A DNA stretch of 64,000 nucleotides from Isochrysis galbana (taxonomy: Eukaryota > Haptophyta > Isochrysidales > Isochrysidaceae), in NCBI GenBank assembly GCA_018136815.1, contig CM030935.1, positions 6,570,325 to 6,634,324 on the forward strand. Reading direction: 5' to 3'. Both the position numbers and the translations under genes were made by a program. Each line of letters opens with the position of its first letter. The first letter of the stretch is position 1. Below, in pieces: positions 42,937-53,168 of this stretch. A model generated the notes under the pieces. It saw only the letters and a list, made by a program, of their open reading frames with translations. It was not told the origin of the DNA and ran no database searches.

Positions 42937-44424
42937 ATGGACGCTCTGGACTCGGCCCTCTTCAACCAGGTGGCCTCACACCTGCCGCGCCGCCCTTCGG
43001 CGGGGCGGCGGACAGACTCGCCCGCCGGCATCCCGGTGCGCCCTAAGCCCGACACGCCCGGCCTCGTCTGCGCTCCTCCTCGGCCGAGCGGGAGGGAGCA
43101 CGCTTACGTGCCTGCAAACGGGAGGAGCTCTCCCTCCACCTCTCCTACAATCGGCGGGCCGTTTGCTGGGCGGAGGCAGAGCGCGGGTGGTTTCGCACGG
43201 CACGAGCTGGGCTCGCGCGGCTCGGCGCTCGCCGCATCGCCCACGCGCGCCCCTGGTCCATCGCCATCGCCCGGCTCGCGTGGCGCGATGCTGCAGGGCA
43301 ATGGGCCCGCCGGTGTCATGTACGGCCAGCAGCACTTCAACCCAAAATCTATGGCTGGCGCACGCACCTTGGCGCACCAGCAGCCAGTACGCGTTGTCAC
43401 TCACTCCCCAGAGGCGCGGCCGTCCTTCGGCGTCAATGCCGAGGCGGCGGGCAAGGGGCGGCGCGACTCGATGCCGTCTCGAGATGGCTACGGGCGCGAC
43501 TCAGTCTACGACGCCTCGCCACACTCGCCCTACCGTGGCTCGCCAGGGTCACTGCCGGGCTCTCGTCAAAATAGCCGTGTCGGGCGTGCCTCCTCTGCCG
43601 CAATGTCGCGCACCCCTGCCGTCTCGCACGGCTTCGCTGCCGACCAGAACGAGCGGTGGCGCAACTACATGGAGGATGAGCACTGCATTGCCAAGCTCGA
43701 CGAGCTGCGTGAGGGTGCGATGTGGTTCGGCCTCTTCGATGGGCATGGTGGGCGGACTGCGTGCGAGCTGGCCGCATCGCAGCTTCACAAGACTTTCATC
43801 GATGAAGCGCTCTCTGGGGGGATTGCCACACGGCAACAGGTGTGTGAGGCACTGCGCCGTGCGTTTCTCAAGGTGGATCGCATGCTGCTTCCTGCAGGTG
43901 CAATCCACTGTGGCTCCACGGCCGCAGTGGCTGTCTACCTTCCAAAGGAGGGAGGCAATGGGGCGGAGCTCTATGTCGCCAATACTGGCGATACGCGGGT
44001 GGTGCTCATCGCCGGCGCGACGCCCGGCGCACCCCAGCGCCTCTCGACCGACCACCTGCCCTCAAACAATGCCGAGACACAGCGCGTGATCGGCTGCGGT
44101 GGTGCCATCATCAACGGGCGGGTGGGCGGCTCGCTCGCGGTCACGCGCGCTCTGGGCGACCATTCGCTCAAGGCCGGACCACCAGCGTGCGGCGTCAGTG
44201 CTGAGCCAAGTGTCGTGGCGCGCGATATAGGCCCCACTGATCGGTACCTCATTATGGCATCTGACGGGATCTGGGACGTAGTCTCGGAGGCGGCAGCGCA
44301 GGCACACATTCTGACCACGGCCGGGGGCTCCAATTTGCAGGTCGTGGCGGGATCGCTAGTGAAGAAGGCTGTGGAAGAGGGGTCACGGGATAACGTGTCT
44401 GTCCTGCTCGTGCGCTTCGCCTAA
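42937..44424 (+). CDS. PP2C-family serine/threonine phosphatase
   Basis: 495 aa, one exon. Residues 1-230 are Ser/Pro/Arg/Gly-rich and probably disordered. The PPM/PP2C catalytic domain follows, with all metal and phosphate motifs: RNYMEDEH (242-249), FGLFDGHGG (264-272), GSTAAVAVYL, VANTGDTRVVL, STDHLP, VTRALGDH, MASDGIWDVV and SRDNVSVLLV at the end. The enzyme removes phosphate from Ser/Thr using two Mn/Mg ions bound by these aspartates. No membrane segment is seen, so it is probably cytosolic or nuclear. The start follows directly on a CT-rich leader; the N-terminal tail is the likely place for regulation. Confidence 0.93.
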   Translation: MDALDSALFNQVASHLPRRPSAGRRTDSPAGIPVRPKPDTPGLVCAPPRPSGREHAYVPANGRSSPSTSPTIGGPFAGRRQSAGGFARHELGSRGSALAASPTRAPGPSPSPGSRGAMLQGNGPAGVMYGQQHFNPKSMAGARTLAHQQPVRVVTHSPEARPSFGVNAEAAGKGRRDSMPSRDGYGRDSVYDASPHSPYRGSPGSLPGSRQNSRVGRASSAAMSRTPAVSHGFAADQNERWRNYMEDEHCIAKLDELREGAMWFGLFDGHGGRTACELAASQLHKTFIDEALSGGIATRQQVCEALRRAFLKVDRMLLPAGAIHCGSTAAVAVYLPKEGGNGAELYVANTGDTRVVLIAGATPGAPQRLSTDHLPSNNAETQRVIGCGGAIINGRVGGSLAVTRALGDHSLKAGPPACGVSAEPSVVARDIGPTDRYLIMASDGIWDVVSEAAAQAHILTTAGGSNLQVVAGSLVKKAVEEGSRDNVSVLLVRFA

Positions 44425-45270
44425 ACACACACGTACTGCCGCCGGGACACGTGAGGAGCACGCCTGGTGGTGCACCTCCACTCGGCCAAAGCCCAATTAT
44501 GCGTCTTGCACCATTCCCTTCCCCCACACCCCACCCCCTCCTGCGGTCGTCTGGAGAGCCCGGCGAAGAACCCTCGACGGGGCTGCGTTCCGCGGCGGCG
44601 GAGCTCCCCCGCGGAGCTGGAAGCCTTTTTTGACGGGAACCGCCCTCCGCTTGCATGTGCACGGTACAAGGGCGCCACGCTCTTGCAACTGTATGTGTTG
44701 ATATCCGGCACTCCTTGACTGGTCCCATCTAAGTATGATAATGGCATCGTGAATCTCCATTGTCTTGTTCTTGAACATGTGTGTTAATTCTCGGCATTCA
44801 TTCGTGCGGCGTTGTGTGTTTACCCAACGTTTTGAGCTCTCGTGATGCCACTAGAAGTGAAGTATTCGTGGTAGCGTGTTGTTTTTGTTGCGTGCTGAGC
44901 GTATGCGATGCAAATGAATTACTCCCGAATACCACAAGTGGGGCTACGGATTGCCACTTGCGGCGAGTATACTGCCGGTTGACAGCTAATGGCTGCAGCT
45001 AATCGCTAATCCCTTTGCAGCCCAATAGTGAGCAGCAGCTGCAGGCTCATGACCCCAATCCCAACAAACAACAAAGCACAGGGCTGTATTTTGTGGAGCA
45101 GTTGCAAGAGGCCCTCCACGAACTATTTCAAGCCCGTTCTTTCAACCTTCCTAAAACCCCGCAAAAGACCTCTATTAGCTGTCGAGTAAGTAAAAAGGGC
45201 GCGGGCCACCAATACTGGTAGGTACCTCCCGCACTCGATGATCGATGACAACCCGGTGTTTACCCGTAAC
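44425..45270. other. 3' flank of PP2C gene, no gene seen
   Basis: Ordinary composition; frames are short and not protein-like. Confidence 0.4.
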
Positions 45271-45299
45271 TGTCGCATTCGCGAATCGACACTCGTTAG
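45271..45299 (+). repeat. Dispersed-element end TGTCGCATTCGCGAATCGAC
   Basis: Exact 29-bp match to the reverse complement of 25101-25129. The following ~500 bp is AT-richer and may be the body of the same element. Confidence 0.8.
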
Positions 45300-45829
45300 G
45301 CTTCTCTTCGTCGTTCGGTATTTATCGTTATAATTCTCTGCTTTCTCTCGTTCTCGCGGTCAAAAGCTTCGCGTGGACGCATGGGATCTTGGGTTGTGGA
45401 GCGCCCTCTCTCTTTCTCTCGAACGAAGAGAAGGGAAGTTTCGAAGTTTCCCCACCCCCACCCTTCTTCCTCCTAGGCGCCTCGTAAATAGGTTTAATTT
45501 GCTATCTCCCCCGCGTTTCTTTATTTGCTTCTGCTTCTGGGGGCAATCATGTTTAATTTGCGACTTCTTCGTATCTCCCCCTTAGGCACATCGCACTTCT
45601 CTCGTCGTATTCGATAGGTCTTTTGGAATGCGTAGCAGAGATTGCCCGATTGCCCCTCGTTTCCGTTATGGTGCGATTCCCGTTCCAAACGAGATCGCCG
45701 ACAGATCGCCCTTTGATCGTCGTCCGTCGTTGTCGGATCGGAGTGTTTGGGTTTGATTTCAGTCGAATTACGTGAGAAAAGTCGTGGGGCGAGAGTCGGA
45801 GTGTTTCCTGGGTGTCTTTGTCCGTCGTC

Positions 45830-46131
45830 CTGTCGCCAGTCGTCATCCGTCGCTCTCGCTCTTGTCCTCTCGTTCTCTCGCTCTCGTCCAACGTTCATAC
45901 CCCCAACTAAGTTTATACTTAGTTCGCCTATGGGGGGGCACGAGCTCCCCCCCTCTCTCCACTCCTCCCCTCCCTGCCATGGGGGAGGAACCACCCATGC
46001 TCCTCCTGGCATGCCTGATGGCTTGCCAGGAGCCGTCCTCGCCCTCGCCCAACCAAGCCCGCCTGCCTGCCTTTCTCTGCTGACGGGCTGCAGCCCGTCA
46101 GCACCAGCGCCACCTGCCCTCGCCTCCCCTT
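45830..46131 (+). repeat. Chimeric repeat: leader repeat interrupted by hairpin-leader element
   Basis: 45835-45904 matches the leader repeat (compare 13760-13700 and 41440-41480). At 45905 it switches to AACTAAGT-TTAT-ACTTAGTT and the short element (MGGHELPPSL frame). Near 46036 it switches back to the leader repeat (GCCGTCCTCGCCCTCGC..), ending with a perfect 24-bp palindrome at 46079-46102. Roughly 95 bp of the leader repeat is replaced by about 130 bp of the other element. Confidence 0.7.
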
Positions 46132-46317
46132 GACTCGCGGGCCACACGCCGCGCCGTGTGGCGGGTCGCGCACAAGGGGACGGGCTACGCCGTGCTCGGC
46201 GTGGGCGTCTACCAGGCCCTCTCGGGGCGCGCCCTCATGCCGAGCCAAGGCGACGCCGTTCTCGTCGCGTACGTGGTGCTCCTGGGCCTCTCCTTCGGGG
46301 TGCTCATGGTAGGGTGA
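46132..46317 (+). pseudogene. Orphan cytochrome b561-like exon
   Basis: The frame reads AVWRVAHKGTGYAVLGVGVY, QALSG, then a hydrophobic helix (AVLVAYVVLLGLSFGVLMVG) and stop. This looks like the last two membrane helices of a cytochrome b561/DOMON-type electron carrier, with the heme-type His in VAHKG. The upstream part of any such gene is absent: the stretch is fused directly to a repeat. It may be the stub of a gene destroyed by insertion, a captured gene fragment, or the last exon of an unresolved gene. Confidence 0.45.
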
Positions 46318-46334
46318 GAGTCCCCACGGAGAGG

Positions 46335-46381
46335 GGAAGAAACCCTGAGTGAAAGGAGACCAAATGAAGGCAATCCGCCTT
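46335..46381. repeat. ~40-bp repeat shared with 21757-21797
   Basis: GAAGAAACC, AAAGGAGACCAAATGAAGGC and AATCCGCCTT, about 90% identical to the other copy. Confidence 0.8.
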
Positions 46382-47434
46382 CAGGTAGTCACTGAGGGGT
46401 GTCGTTTTTGTTCGAGTGAGTTATGTTATGTTTCTGATGTCTAGATCCAACGCTACCTGTGTCAAGGCGTTCGAGATCTCTAAGTTGTAAGTTGAACTCC
46501 TTGTCGACGGTGTACAAGGGGGTGATCATTTTGCGCAGGTGTTTGTTGTTAGGAGCGTGTAGTCCTAATCGTTCCCTCTGAGTCTTCAGGCGTTGGTTGG
46601 AAGAATGAACAAGACAATGAAGATTCACGATGTTATCACGATGCCGTCACCATACTCCATACTCAGATGGTACCAGTCAAGAAGTGACGGTAATCAACAC
46701 ACACATAGCCTATGTATGACGGCAGCAGCACAGCCCCATTCACACATACACATATCCATTTGGCACTTGGCACTTGGCACCACCCCATCCACCTTGCCAA
46801 CGTATCTGTATCTGTAGGAAGCGACCGAAATAATCGACGGCTGCCCACGCCCTGAGATGATTGATCAAATCCCCCTGCCCAACAAAAAACGCGCTGCTCA
46901 GAATGCAAATCCGTGAGCATTGAGCATTGAGATACTTCTCCACGAGAGGTCGTTTTCCGTCTGGGGTTTGAACTTTTGTCTTTCTTTTGCTTGTCACTGT
47001 ATGCCGAATAACGCACACCGCGGCCGTCATCATCAGCTAATGGTACGTGTAGTGTGGATAACAAGAGTACCGTGCCTATTGTGGCAAAAGGAACCTGCTG
47101 GTATTCGGTATACCCTGTTGCACAATTGAGAAAGTTCCAGACCTCGTTTTCATTGATCCAGCCGTTAGTTGCTGAGTGCCGAGGTGTGCATTTAGTTGTT
47201 AGTTGTCTAGCCGAGGCGTTTGCACTATTTGGGGTATGCCCATTTTGTTGGCTAGTGTCTGTAGTTCGGCGCTGGGTTGTAACTCTCATGAGAAGATTGA
47301 AGTCAATTATTCTTCCGTGTGTGTAGATATGGATTTGGATTTGGAATGACGTGAACTGAGCAAATAAATAAGCGATGGATGGCTATACATATGGAATGTG
47401 GCATCAACACGCGGCACTGACAACAACATCGCAA
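46382..47434. other. Intergenic, no gene recognised
   Basis: Less GC-rich than the genes. A 208-codon minus-strand frame at 46663-47289 shows no family resemblance or regular hydrophobic pattern and may be 3' untranslated sequence of the next gene. Confidence 0.35.
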
Positions 47435-47950
47435 TTATATCTTACTGCCCCCGCTCTGCCAAACGATCCATCTCCAACCCCCGAGAACGGTGATGGACCC
47501 CGTGAAGAAGCTGAGCTCGGCCATATCGAGCGGTCCAGGACCAGCACCAAGCCCTTGCAGCACGATGAGTCCTGCGAATGACAGAGCAACACTTCCCAGC
47601 CATGTATACAGGCAAGCGGTGCCTGCATCAATAGCGCGACCGCGCGTCAAGCTGGGATGATACAAGCGTAGGGAAAGAGCGAACGCGACCCAGGCGACAG
47701 CAAGAAGCGATCCCTGGAGCGCCGGCATCGGCAGCCGCTCCGTGCTCAAGAAGGCATCAGGCACGGACTCAGCGAATGGCGCGAGCACGACATCGACTGC
47801 GCCCTGCACTCCGCCGTAAAGCGTGCAGACGACGCAGTCCCCAACGAGGCACTGGTTGTCCACGGGCGTTGACTCGCAGCACACGCAGAGCCCCCTCCGC
47901 GTCGCCACGCCCATAGCGGGTCGCGCAACAGCAGCGGCCAGGCTGCGCAT
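47435..47950 (-). CDS. Small membrane protein with targeting-like N-terminus, unknown
   Basis: 171 aa from the ATG at 47950. The N-terminus (MRSLAAAVARPAMGVATRRG) is basic and Ala-rich, like a mitochondrial or plastid targeting peptide. A Cys-rich patch (CVCCEST, CLVGDCVVC) follows. Two to three hydrophobic segments come next (LLAVAWVAFALSL, ACLYTWLGSVALSFAGLIVL, possibly SFFTGSITVLGGW). The upstream frame is open but consists of simple CT repeat, so I reject the longer start. Head-to-head with the AAA+ ATPase gene, 438 bp apart. Function unknown. Confidence 0.65.
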   Translation of the reverse strand: MRSLAAAVARPAMGVATRRGLCVCCESTPVDNQCLVGDCVVCTLYGGVQGAVDVVLAPFAESVPDAFLSTERLPMPALQGSLLAVAWVAFALSLRLYHPSLTRGRAIDAGTACLYTWLGSVALSFAGLIVLQGLGAGPGPLDMAELSFFTGSITVLGGWRWIVWQSGGSKI

Positions 47951-48388
47951 GGCGCAGCTGTCGGTGCGAGGCGAGAGAGAGAGAGAGGGAACAGGAGAGA
48001 GAGAGAGAGAGAGGAGAGAAGTGGAGCGAAGGAGGAAGGGAGGAGGGGGAGGGAAGACGGGAGAAAGGGAGAGAGAGGCAGGGACAAAGGGAGGGAGAAG
48101 AGGGCCGAGCGAGCTAGCCAGTGAGCGAGAGCACACCTCGCAGCACACGGAATTTGTCCTTTCGGAGAGTTATATTTACTCCTACTACTATCTTTCTTTT
48201 CTATGAGTACCTGAACTCTCTCCCACAAAGAATCTCTCTCCCCTTTTGTTTCCGGATATAGTACTATATCCGTAGAGGTAGTACTTGTAGCCCCGATGCC
48301 CCGATTCTTCAGGCTGTTTTCTCTAATAGTACTCTCTGATACTAGAAAACTACGACGATCTCTCCTCTCGCGCGAGCCCCGTCCGGCG
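47951..48388. promoter_or_regulatory. Divergent promoter with a perfect 20-bp palindrome
   Basis: CGGATATAGTACTATATCCG at 48253-48272 is a perfect palindrome between two divergently transcribed genes. Other AGTACT/GTACTC words occur at about 48279 and 48330. 47975-48100 is GA-rich, i.e. a CT-rich leader for the minus-strand gene. Confidence 0.5.
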
Positions 48389-51243
48389 ATGGCGGCGGCG
48401 GCGGCGGAGGAAGATTGGGTATTCGGCTCGTCGTCAGCGGAGGCGTGGCTCTGTCGACGTGTGCGTGCGGTGTTATGCTCCACCAGTCTTGCCGTGTCAC
48501 GTGGCGCTGCCAGCCTGCTCGTCGGCCCGCCTGGAGTGGGAAAGAGCGCTCTCGCTGCGGCAGTCGCGCAGAGAGAGAGAGTAGAAGTGCTCTGGCTCGA
48601 CCCTCTCTCTCTGCTGCGCCCGGATGCCGGGGGATGCGAGGCAGCGGTCCATGCTGCGGCGAGGCGCGTGGCCCAGTCTGCGCCGTGCCTATGGGTCCTC
48701 GACGAGCTTCATACGATCAAAGGCCGCCGCGCTCTTGCGCTAGCAGAGGAGATCCAAAGACTGCTGTTGTCAACCAGGGTGTACGTGCTGGGGATTGCGC
48801 GTGAGGCGGACGCGGTACATCCGGCGCTCCGGCGAGGTGGGCGGCTCAGCCATGTGCAGACGCTCAACGCACCCCTGCCCCACGTACGGCTTGCAATTCT
48901 GCAGCGATATGCCGCAGGGCTGATACCCGAGCCTGCTGATGGCGCAAGCGAGCGCATGCTCAAGACTATTGCCGCTGAGGCGCACGGCATGTGCGGCGCG
49001 CAGCTAGTGGCACTATGCCAAAGAGCGGCGATCGCCGCGGCGGCGCGCCATCGGGTCGAGCGGGCGGGGATATCGGTGCCGGCCCGCCTGGCAGACGGGC
49101 AGATGCGTGTCTACCCGAATGAAGCTGAGTGGCTGCGCACATTGGACGAGCTTCGCGGCGAGATGCTCACCGCACTGGGTTTGGAAGCGCCGGCCAACGA
49201 CCCGTCGGAGGCTGTGAGCGCGGAGGAGGCGGAGGCCAGGTGAGAACGTGCGCGCTGGCGCCGCGTGGCGGGCGACACGGGCCGGCAGTCGCGCACTCTG
49301 CGGTGGGGAAGCGCTGCTTCCTAGAGCTCAGAACCACACCTTCGGTGACCGCGGTGCTGCGCATCCCATGCACAGGCTACTCGAGCTGCCGTCCGGTGAC
49401 GCATTGCTTTCCGCCGTAATCACGCCCCTCCGCCATTTGGATACATTTGCGAGGCTTGGCGTTCCGCCGCCGCGCGGCATCCTGTTGCACGGCCGACCGG
49501 GCGCCGGCAAGACGTCATTGGCCCATCTCGTCGCCGCCACGGCACGCGCCAACTTTGTCGAAGTACACTCGCCGCAGGTGGAGCCTATGTGAAGCCCGCA
49601 CGCGGTCCTCGCAGTGCCGCAACGGAAGCATTTGCATCCTGCAACACTCACTGTAGCCTACCGCCCATGATGCACCAGATCGTCTCGTCAGTAGTCGGCG
49701 AATCTGAGCGCCGACTTTCCGCCCTCTTCGCAGCCGCGCGTGCGGCTGCACCATGCATCCTCTTCTTTGACCAGATCGAGGCCTTGGCACCACCCCGAGG
49801 TGATTTCCTAGCTCTTCATCCTACAACCTAGCTTTGTATCCTAGCCGGCTGCCCAACCCCCTGGTCAAACGCTCCTCGAGCGCCGCTTCGGATTGCTGAG
49901 AGCAACACACACGCTGGGCGGCCTCCTTGTGGTGTTCACAGGAGAGCTGGACATTCAGCACGGGGGGGGGGGGGGGGGGGGCAGAATTGCTCTTCACAAT
50001 CCGATCTCCACCCGTCAACGTCTTAGGCCACGACTCTTCAACCGAAAAAACGCTTGATCGCCTGCTTTCTCTGCTGCTCGTCGAGCTCGACGGTGTCGCT
50101 CGGGCAGATGGCCCACCCTTGATACTCTTAGCGGCCGCATCGGCACCATCCGCCCTCGACCCGGCATTGCTGCGGCCCGGAAGGCTCGACGTGCATGTGT
50201 TTGTCCCGCCACCGAGCGGCAAGCAGGCATGAGCGGCCCCGGCCCCATGCTTGCACAGGGAGTCGCGCAGGGCATCTGGGGCTGACCGGGATCCGCCACG
50301 TCTGGCGACGTCCCAAACTATCCTCTTAGCCAATGTTTGCCGGGATGCACGGCACAAACGGCATGGTTAGTGCATGAGAGCGCACACTTCATATGCGCGA
50401 TCATCTGCCCACCTTCCCCTCGCCCTCGCTCCATCACCTCCTCACGATCACAGGCCCTGGTTCTCCTTCGTCGGATGACGGCCAAGATGCCTCTCAGCCC
50501 TGACACTGATCTTGCTGAAGTTGCTGACATGCTTGGCGTCGTCTCACTTGTGCGTCCCGCCTTGCCTCGATCGTGTATCCGCGAATGGACCTCCCGCCAC
50601 CCAGCCCGAGGACCAACTCGCCGCATCAGACGGTGCCTGGCTGCCCTTCAAGGCTTGGTTATCTCACCCGGCTCTATCTGATCATGCGTATAGGCCGAGC
50701 TTGCGGCAGTGTGTAATGAGGCGGGCATGGAGGCCATGCGGGAGGATGTCAAGTCGGTTAATGTGGCGAGACGGCACTTTTTAAAAGCCATTGCAACGGT
50801 GAGCTTCCGCCGCTCTAGACGCACGGTGCTGTCGTACGCTGCTAGCGAGCCGCACGACAAAACCTTGCGCTTGCACGCCCTGCGCTCGGCTTGCCATAGA
50901 CTTGCCCATCAACGATCACCATCGGGCGTACCCGCTCAAATTGTTTGCCCTCGGCATCGTGCAGGTGCGACATGCAGCGCAGTTTTGGCACGAAAACCGA
51001 GTGGAAACTCCCACGGCTGCGCGTGGACGTGCCGCCAAGTCAGCGCCCATGGCCACCGCTTGTTCTACGCAGGGGTTTGCCTTTGCTCCACCCAGTGCCA
51101 CTGTCAGCGGCTTTCCTCTGGGCGACGCACCACAGAGCTCGGGCCACGGGACCTGCGCCATGCCCTCCAGCGCCGGCATCGGCGAGCCAAAGGCAGTACC
51201 GTTTCGTGGCTTTGAAGGGATGGGGGGCAGGGACACCAAATGA
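48389..51243 (+). CDS. Tandem AAA+ ATPase (CDC48/PEX1/AFG2 type) with Walker-B Gln in D2
   Basis: Seven exons are proposed: 48389-49239, 49376-49577, 49679-49799, 50027-50226, 50454-50549, 50694-50798 and 50983-51243 (about 611 aa). D1 has Walker A GPPGVGKS (46-53) and Walker B LWVLDE (D105-E106). D2 has Walker A GRPGAGKT (323-330), VVGESERRL, and ILFFDQIEALAPPRGHD, where the catalytic Glu is Gln (383). The second region of homology is ALDPALLRPGRLD. It ends with the helical lid (AELAAVCNEAGMEAMRED). There is no N-domain. FF-D-x-x-E-x-x-AP-RGHD recalls PEX1; the rest also fits AFG2/SPATA5L1. Exons 1-4 join well; the exon 4 donor is GC (CAG|GCATGA). The exon 5 end and exon 7 are uncertain. An in-frame upstream ATG at 48296 would add 31 residues. 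Confidence 0.8.
49963..49982. repeat. Poly-G run inside an intron
   Basis: A G19-like run lies within the third intron of the AAA+ gene, just upstream of the exon 4 acceptor region. Confidence 0.8.
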
Positions 51244-51405
51244 TGGCGAGGCGTGCGCGGTCATAGATTGCGGTATGAGTATGAGTACTATCTCCAATTG
51301 TTTCCATGAGCACTTTTCTCTATGCTCCATGCCGCTCGCGGCAGTCTCGCCAAACGTTCACTTACCATTTTGGGAAAAAACTATTGTTATAGTTTCAGCG
51401 ATGGC
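51244..51405. other. 3' flank of the AAA+ gene
   Basis: Short AT-richer spacer before the dispersed element; nothing else seen. Confidence 0.4.
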
Positions 51406-51640
51406 AACTAAGTTTATACTTAGCTCGCCCATGGGGGGGCACGAGCCCCCCTCTCTCTCTCCACTCCTCCCCTGCCATGGGGGAGGATCCACCCACTCTC
51501 CTGGCACGCCTGATGGCTTGCCAGGAGCACACAGCCCTGCTGACCCATTCCTCTCCCCACAGGCCCGCCTGACTCGCCCGCCCTGGCCCATCGTGGCCTG
51601 CCCATTCCTCTGACCAGCCCCTCCTCCCCCTGGGCCCCCC
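51406..51640 (+). mobile_element. Short dispersed element with hairpin leader, copy 4
   Basis: AACTAAGT-TTAT-ACTTAGCT (51406-51425) is followed 6 nt later by ATGGGGGGGCACGAG (frame MGGHEPPSLSPLLPCHGGG). Sequence homologous to 25680-25920 continues through GGCTTGCCAGGAG, CTGACCCATTCCTCTCCCC and CCCTCCTCCCCCTG. Confidence 0.75.
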
Positions 51641-51853
51641 TGTTCAGGACCCCCCAGCCAGCTCCAGTCGACCCGCAGGGGCTCGAGAGCCAGCGAGGGA
51701 GAGGCAGGAGGGGCCAGACCCCAGGGTACCACGGTTCTTCTCCCTCCTTCAGAAAGCACCCAATCCTCACTCTTGCCCAATCGTAACCCAGCTGCAATTC
51801 ATCATCGAAGCAGCCGAATGCCGAATGCCAGCCGGATGTAAAGTATCAATCGT

Positions 51854-52096
51854 CTAGCCTCCCGCCTCCCGTGGCTCATGAGAGCTGTGCTCAAGGGCGT
51901 GCTTGTCAATCTGCTTGAGCTGATGAACCCAAAGTGAGTCCACCTTTCCCTCCTCGTTCTCCACCACCTCGCCTGTGCTGCGTTGCTCGGGCTCGGGATC
52001 AAGGCCATCCCGAGGGAGGACGCTGTCACCCTCCGCCTCCGCGAGCGACGCAGCTCGTCGCGTACAGTGACGCTTGCCTACGAAGGAGGTGAGGGA
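51854..52096 (-). CDS. Possible terminal exon of an unknown gene
   Basis: A minus-strand frame reads ASLAEAEGDSVLPRDGLDPE, PEQRSTGEVVENEEGKVDSL and WVHQLKQIDKHALEHS before a stop at 51856-51854. The acidic, natural-looking composition suggests coding sequence, but no start, splice partner or family is recognised. Confidence 0.2.
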   Translation of the reverse strand, partial: SLTSFVGKRHCTRRAASLAEAEGDSVLPRDGLDPEPEQRSTGEVVENEEGKVDSLWVHQLKQIDKHALEHSSHEPREAGG

Positions 52097-52314
52097 GGAT
52101 TGAGATGCGCGGCCACGGGCTCACACGTGGAGGCAGGCGCCAGCACGCAGTGGGCAGAGGGGAGAGGGGGCTGGCATGGCTTACCTAGCCCCGATATCGG
52201 GCGCTGCGCCGCGCGCCGCAGCCTGTCTCCTCGGAGCTGAAGAGGGCAAGAGAGGGCCAATTTACGGTGATAAAAGGTCCTGTTTATGTTATTAAAAAAA
52301 GAGTCGCATCCGCG

Positions 52315-52380
52315 CGACAACTTGTTCACCGAGTCAACTTGTTCACCGCGACAACTTGTTCACCGCGAGTCAACATGTTC
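52315..52380. repeat. Four degenerate CAACTTGTTCACCG repeats
   Basis: Units of 15-18 bp: ACAACTTGTTCACCG, GTCAACTTGTTCACCG, ACAACTTGTTCACCG and GTCAACATGTTCAGC. GTCAACA words resemble those flanking the hAT transposase fragment. Confidence 0.75.
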
Positions 52381-53095
52381 AGCTCTTGTCGTAAGCGTTG
52401 CTGTCTACTATCTACTAATAAAGAGGAGATTATACTGGTAGAGAGCCCGGGCCGCCTTACGGCTACTTGCAGAGAGGGCCGCACCACGGCGCCCCAATCT
52501 TGCAGCCACTTGTAGAGAGGGCCCAAACTTCTGGCAAGTTGGGCCAGCCACCCAAACTTGCAGAACAAGTTGTACAAGTATTGGCCTGGGCCTAGTCCAT
52601 TCGTTGTAGTCTCCCGTGTCTACCTCGGACCTGAGAAGCTCTCATTCTTACTTACTCTCCCTCTCTCCCACTCTTGGTAGTGCACCAGAGGAGCCGGACC
52701 CCGCAAACCGAAGACAAAGGAACGAGGGGGGGAAAGGGAGGAGGCGCAGGGAGGGGGTACAAGGGCGGTGTCGTAGCAGTGACAGGGTAACCTAGATCCT
52801 AGATCTAGTAGGTGTGTAGCCCAGAATCTTCAGATGTTTTTTTTTCCAGTAAGGTACGATTAGACTTTGTACTTTGTGCGTCTTGGGTCTTAGTGCGGTT
52901 ATGTTTGTCGTGGCTAGCGGCGCCCAGCGGCTAGCCATTACAAAGGTTATATTTATAATCCCTGCATGCCGAGCGGCGGCCAAACTAATTAATAGTCACT
53001 CATACTCTACGTCAATAGATTCTAACCTCTTCTTGCTAGCACTATTGACAACAACACTCACTTGCGAGCGTTTGCACTCATGACGCATGCTCTTG

Positions 53096-53168
53096 CCTTG
53101 TCGTTCCCCCCAGCGAACTCCTCTCCTTTCTTACCTTGACGTTCCCGCCAGCGAACTCCTCTCCTTTT
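53096..53168. repeat. Tandem duplication of a ~34-bp unit
   Basis: CCTTGTCGTTCCCCCCAGCG and CCTTGACGTTCCCGCCAGCG, each followed by AACTCCTCTCCTTT. Confidence 0.85.

Noticed and set aside
46663..47289. 208-codon minus-strand frame of mixed composition
   Set aside because: No family resemblance, no splice logic and repeated Thr/Arg/Ser low complexity; more likely 3' untranslated sequence.
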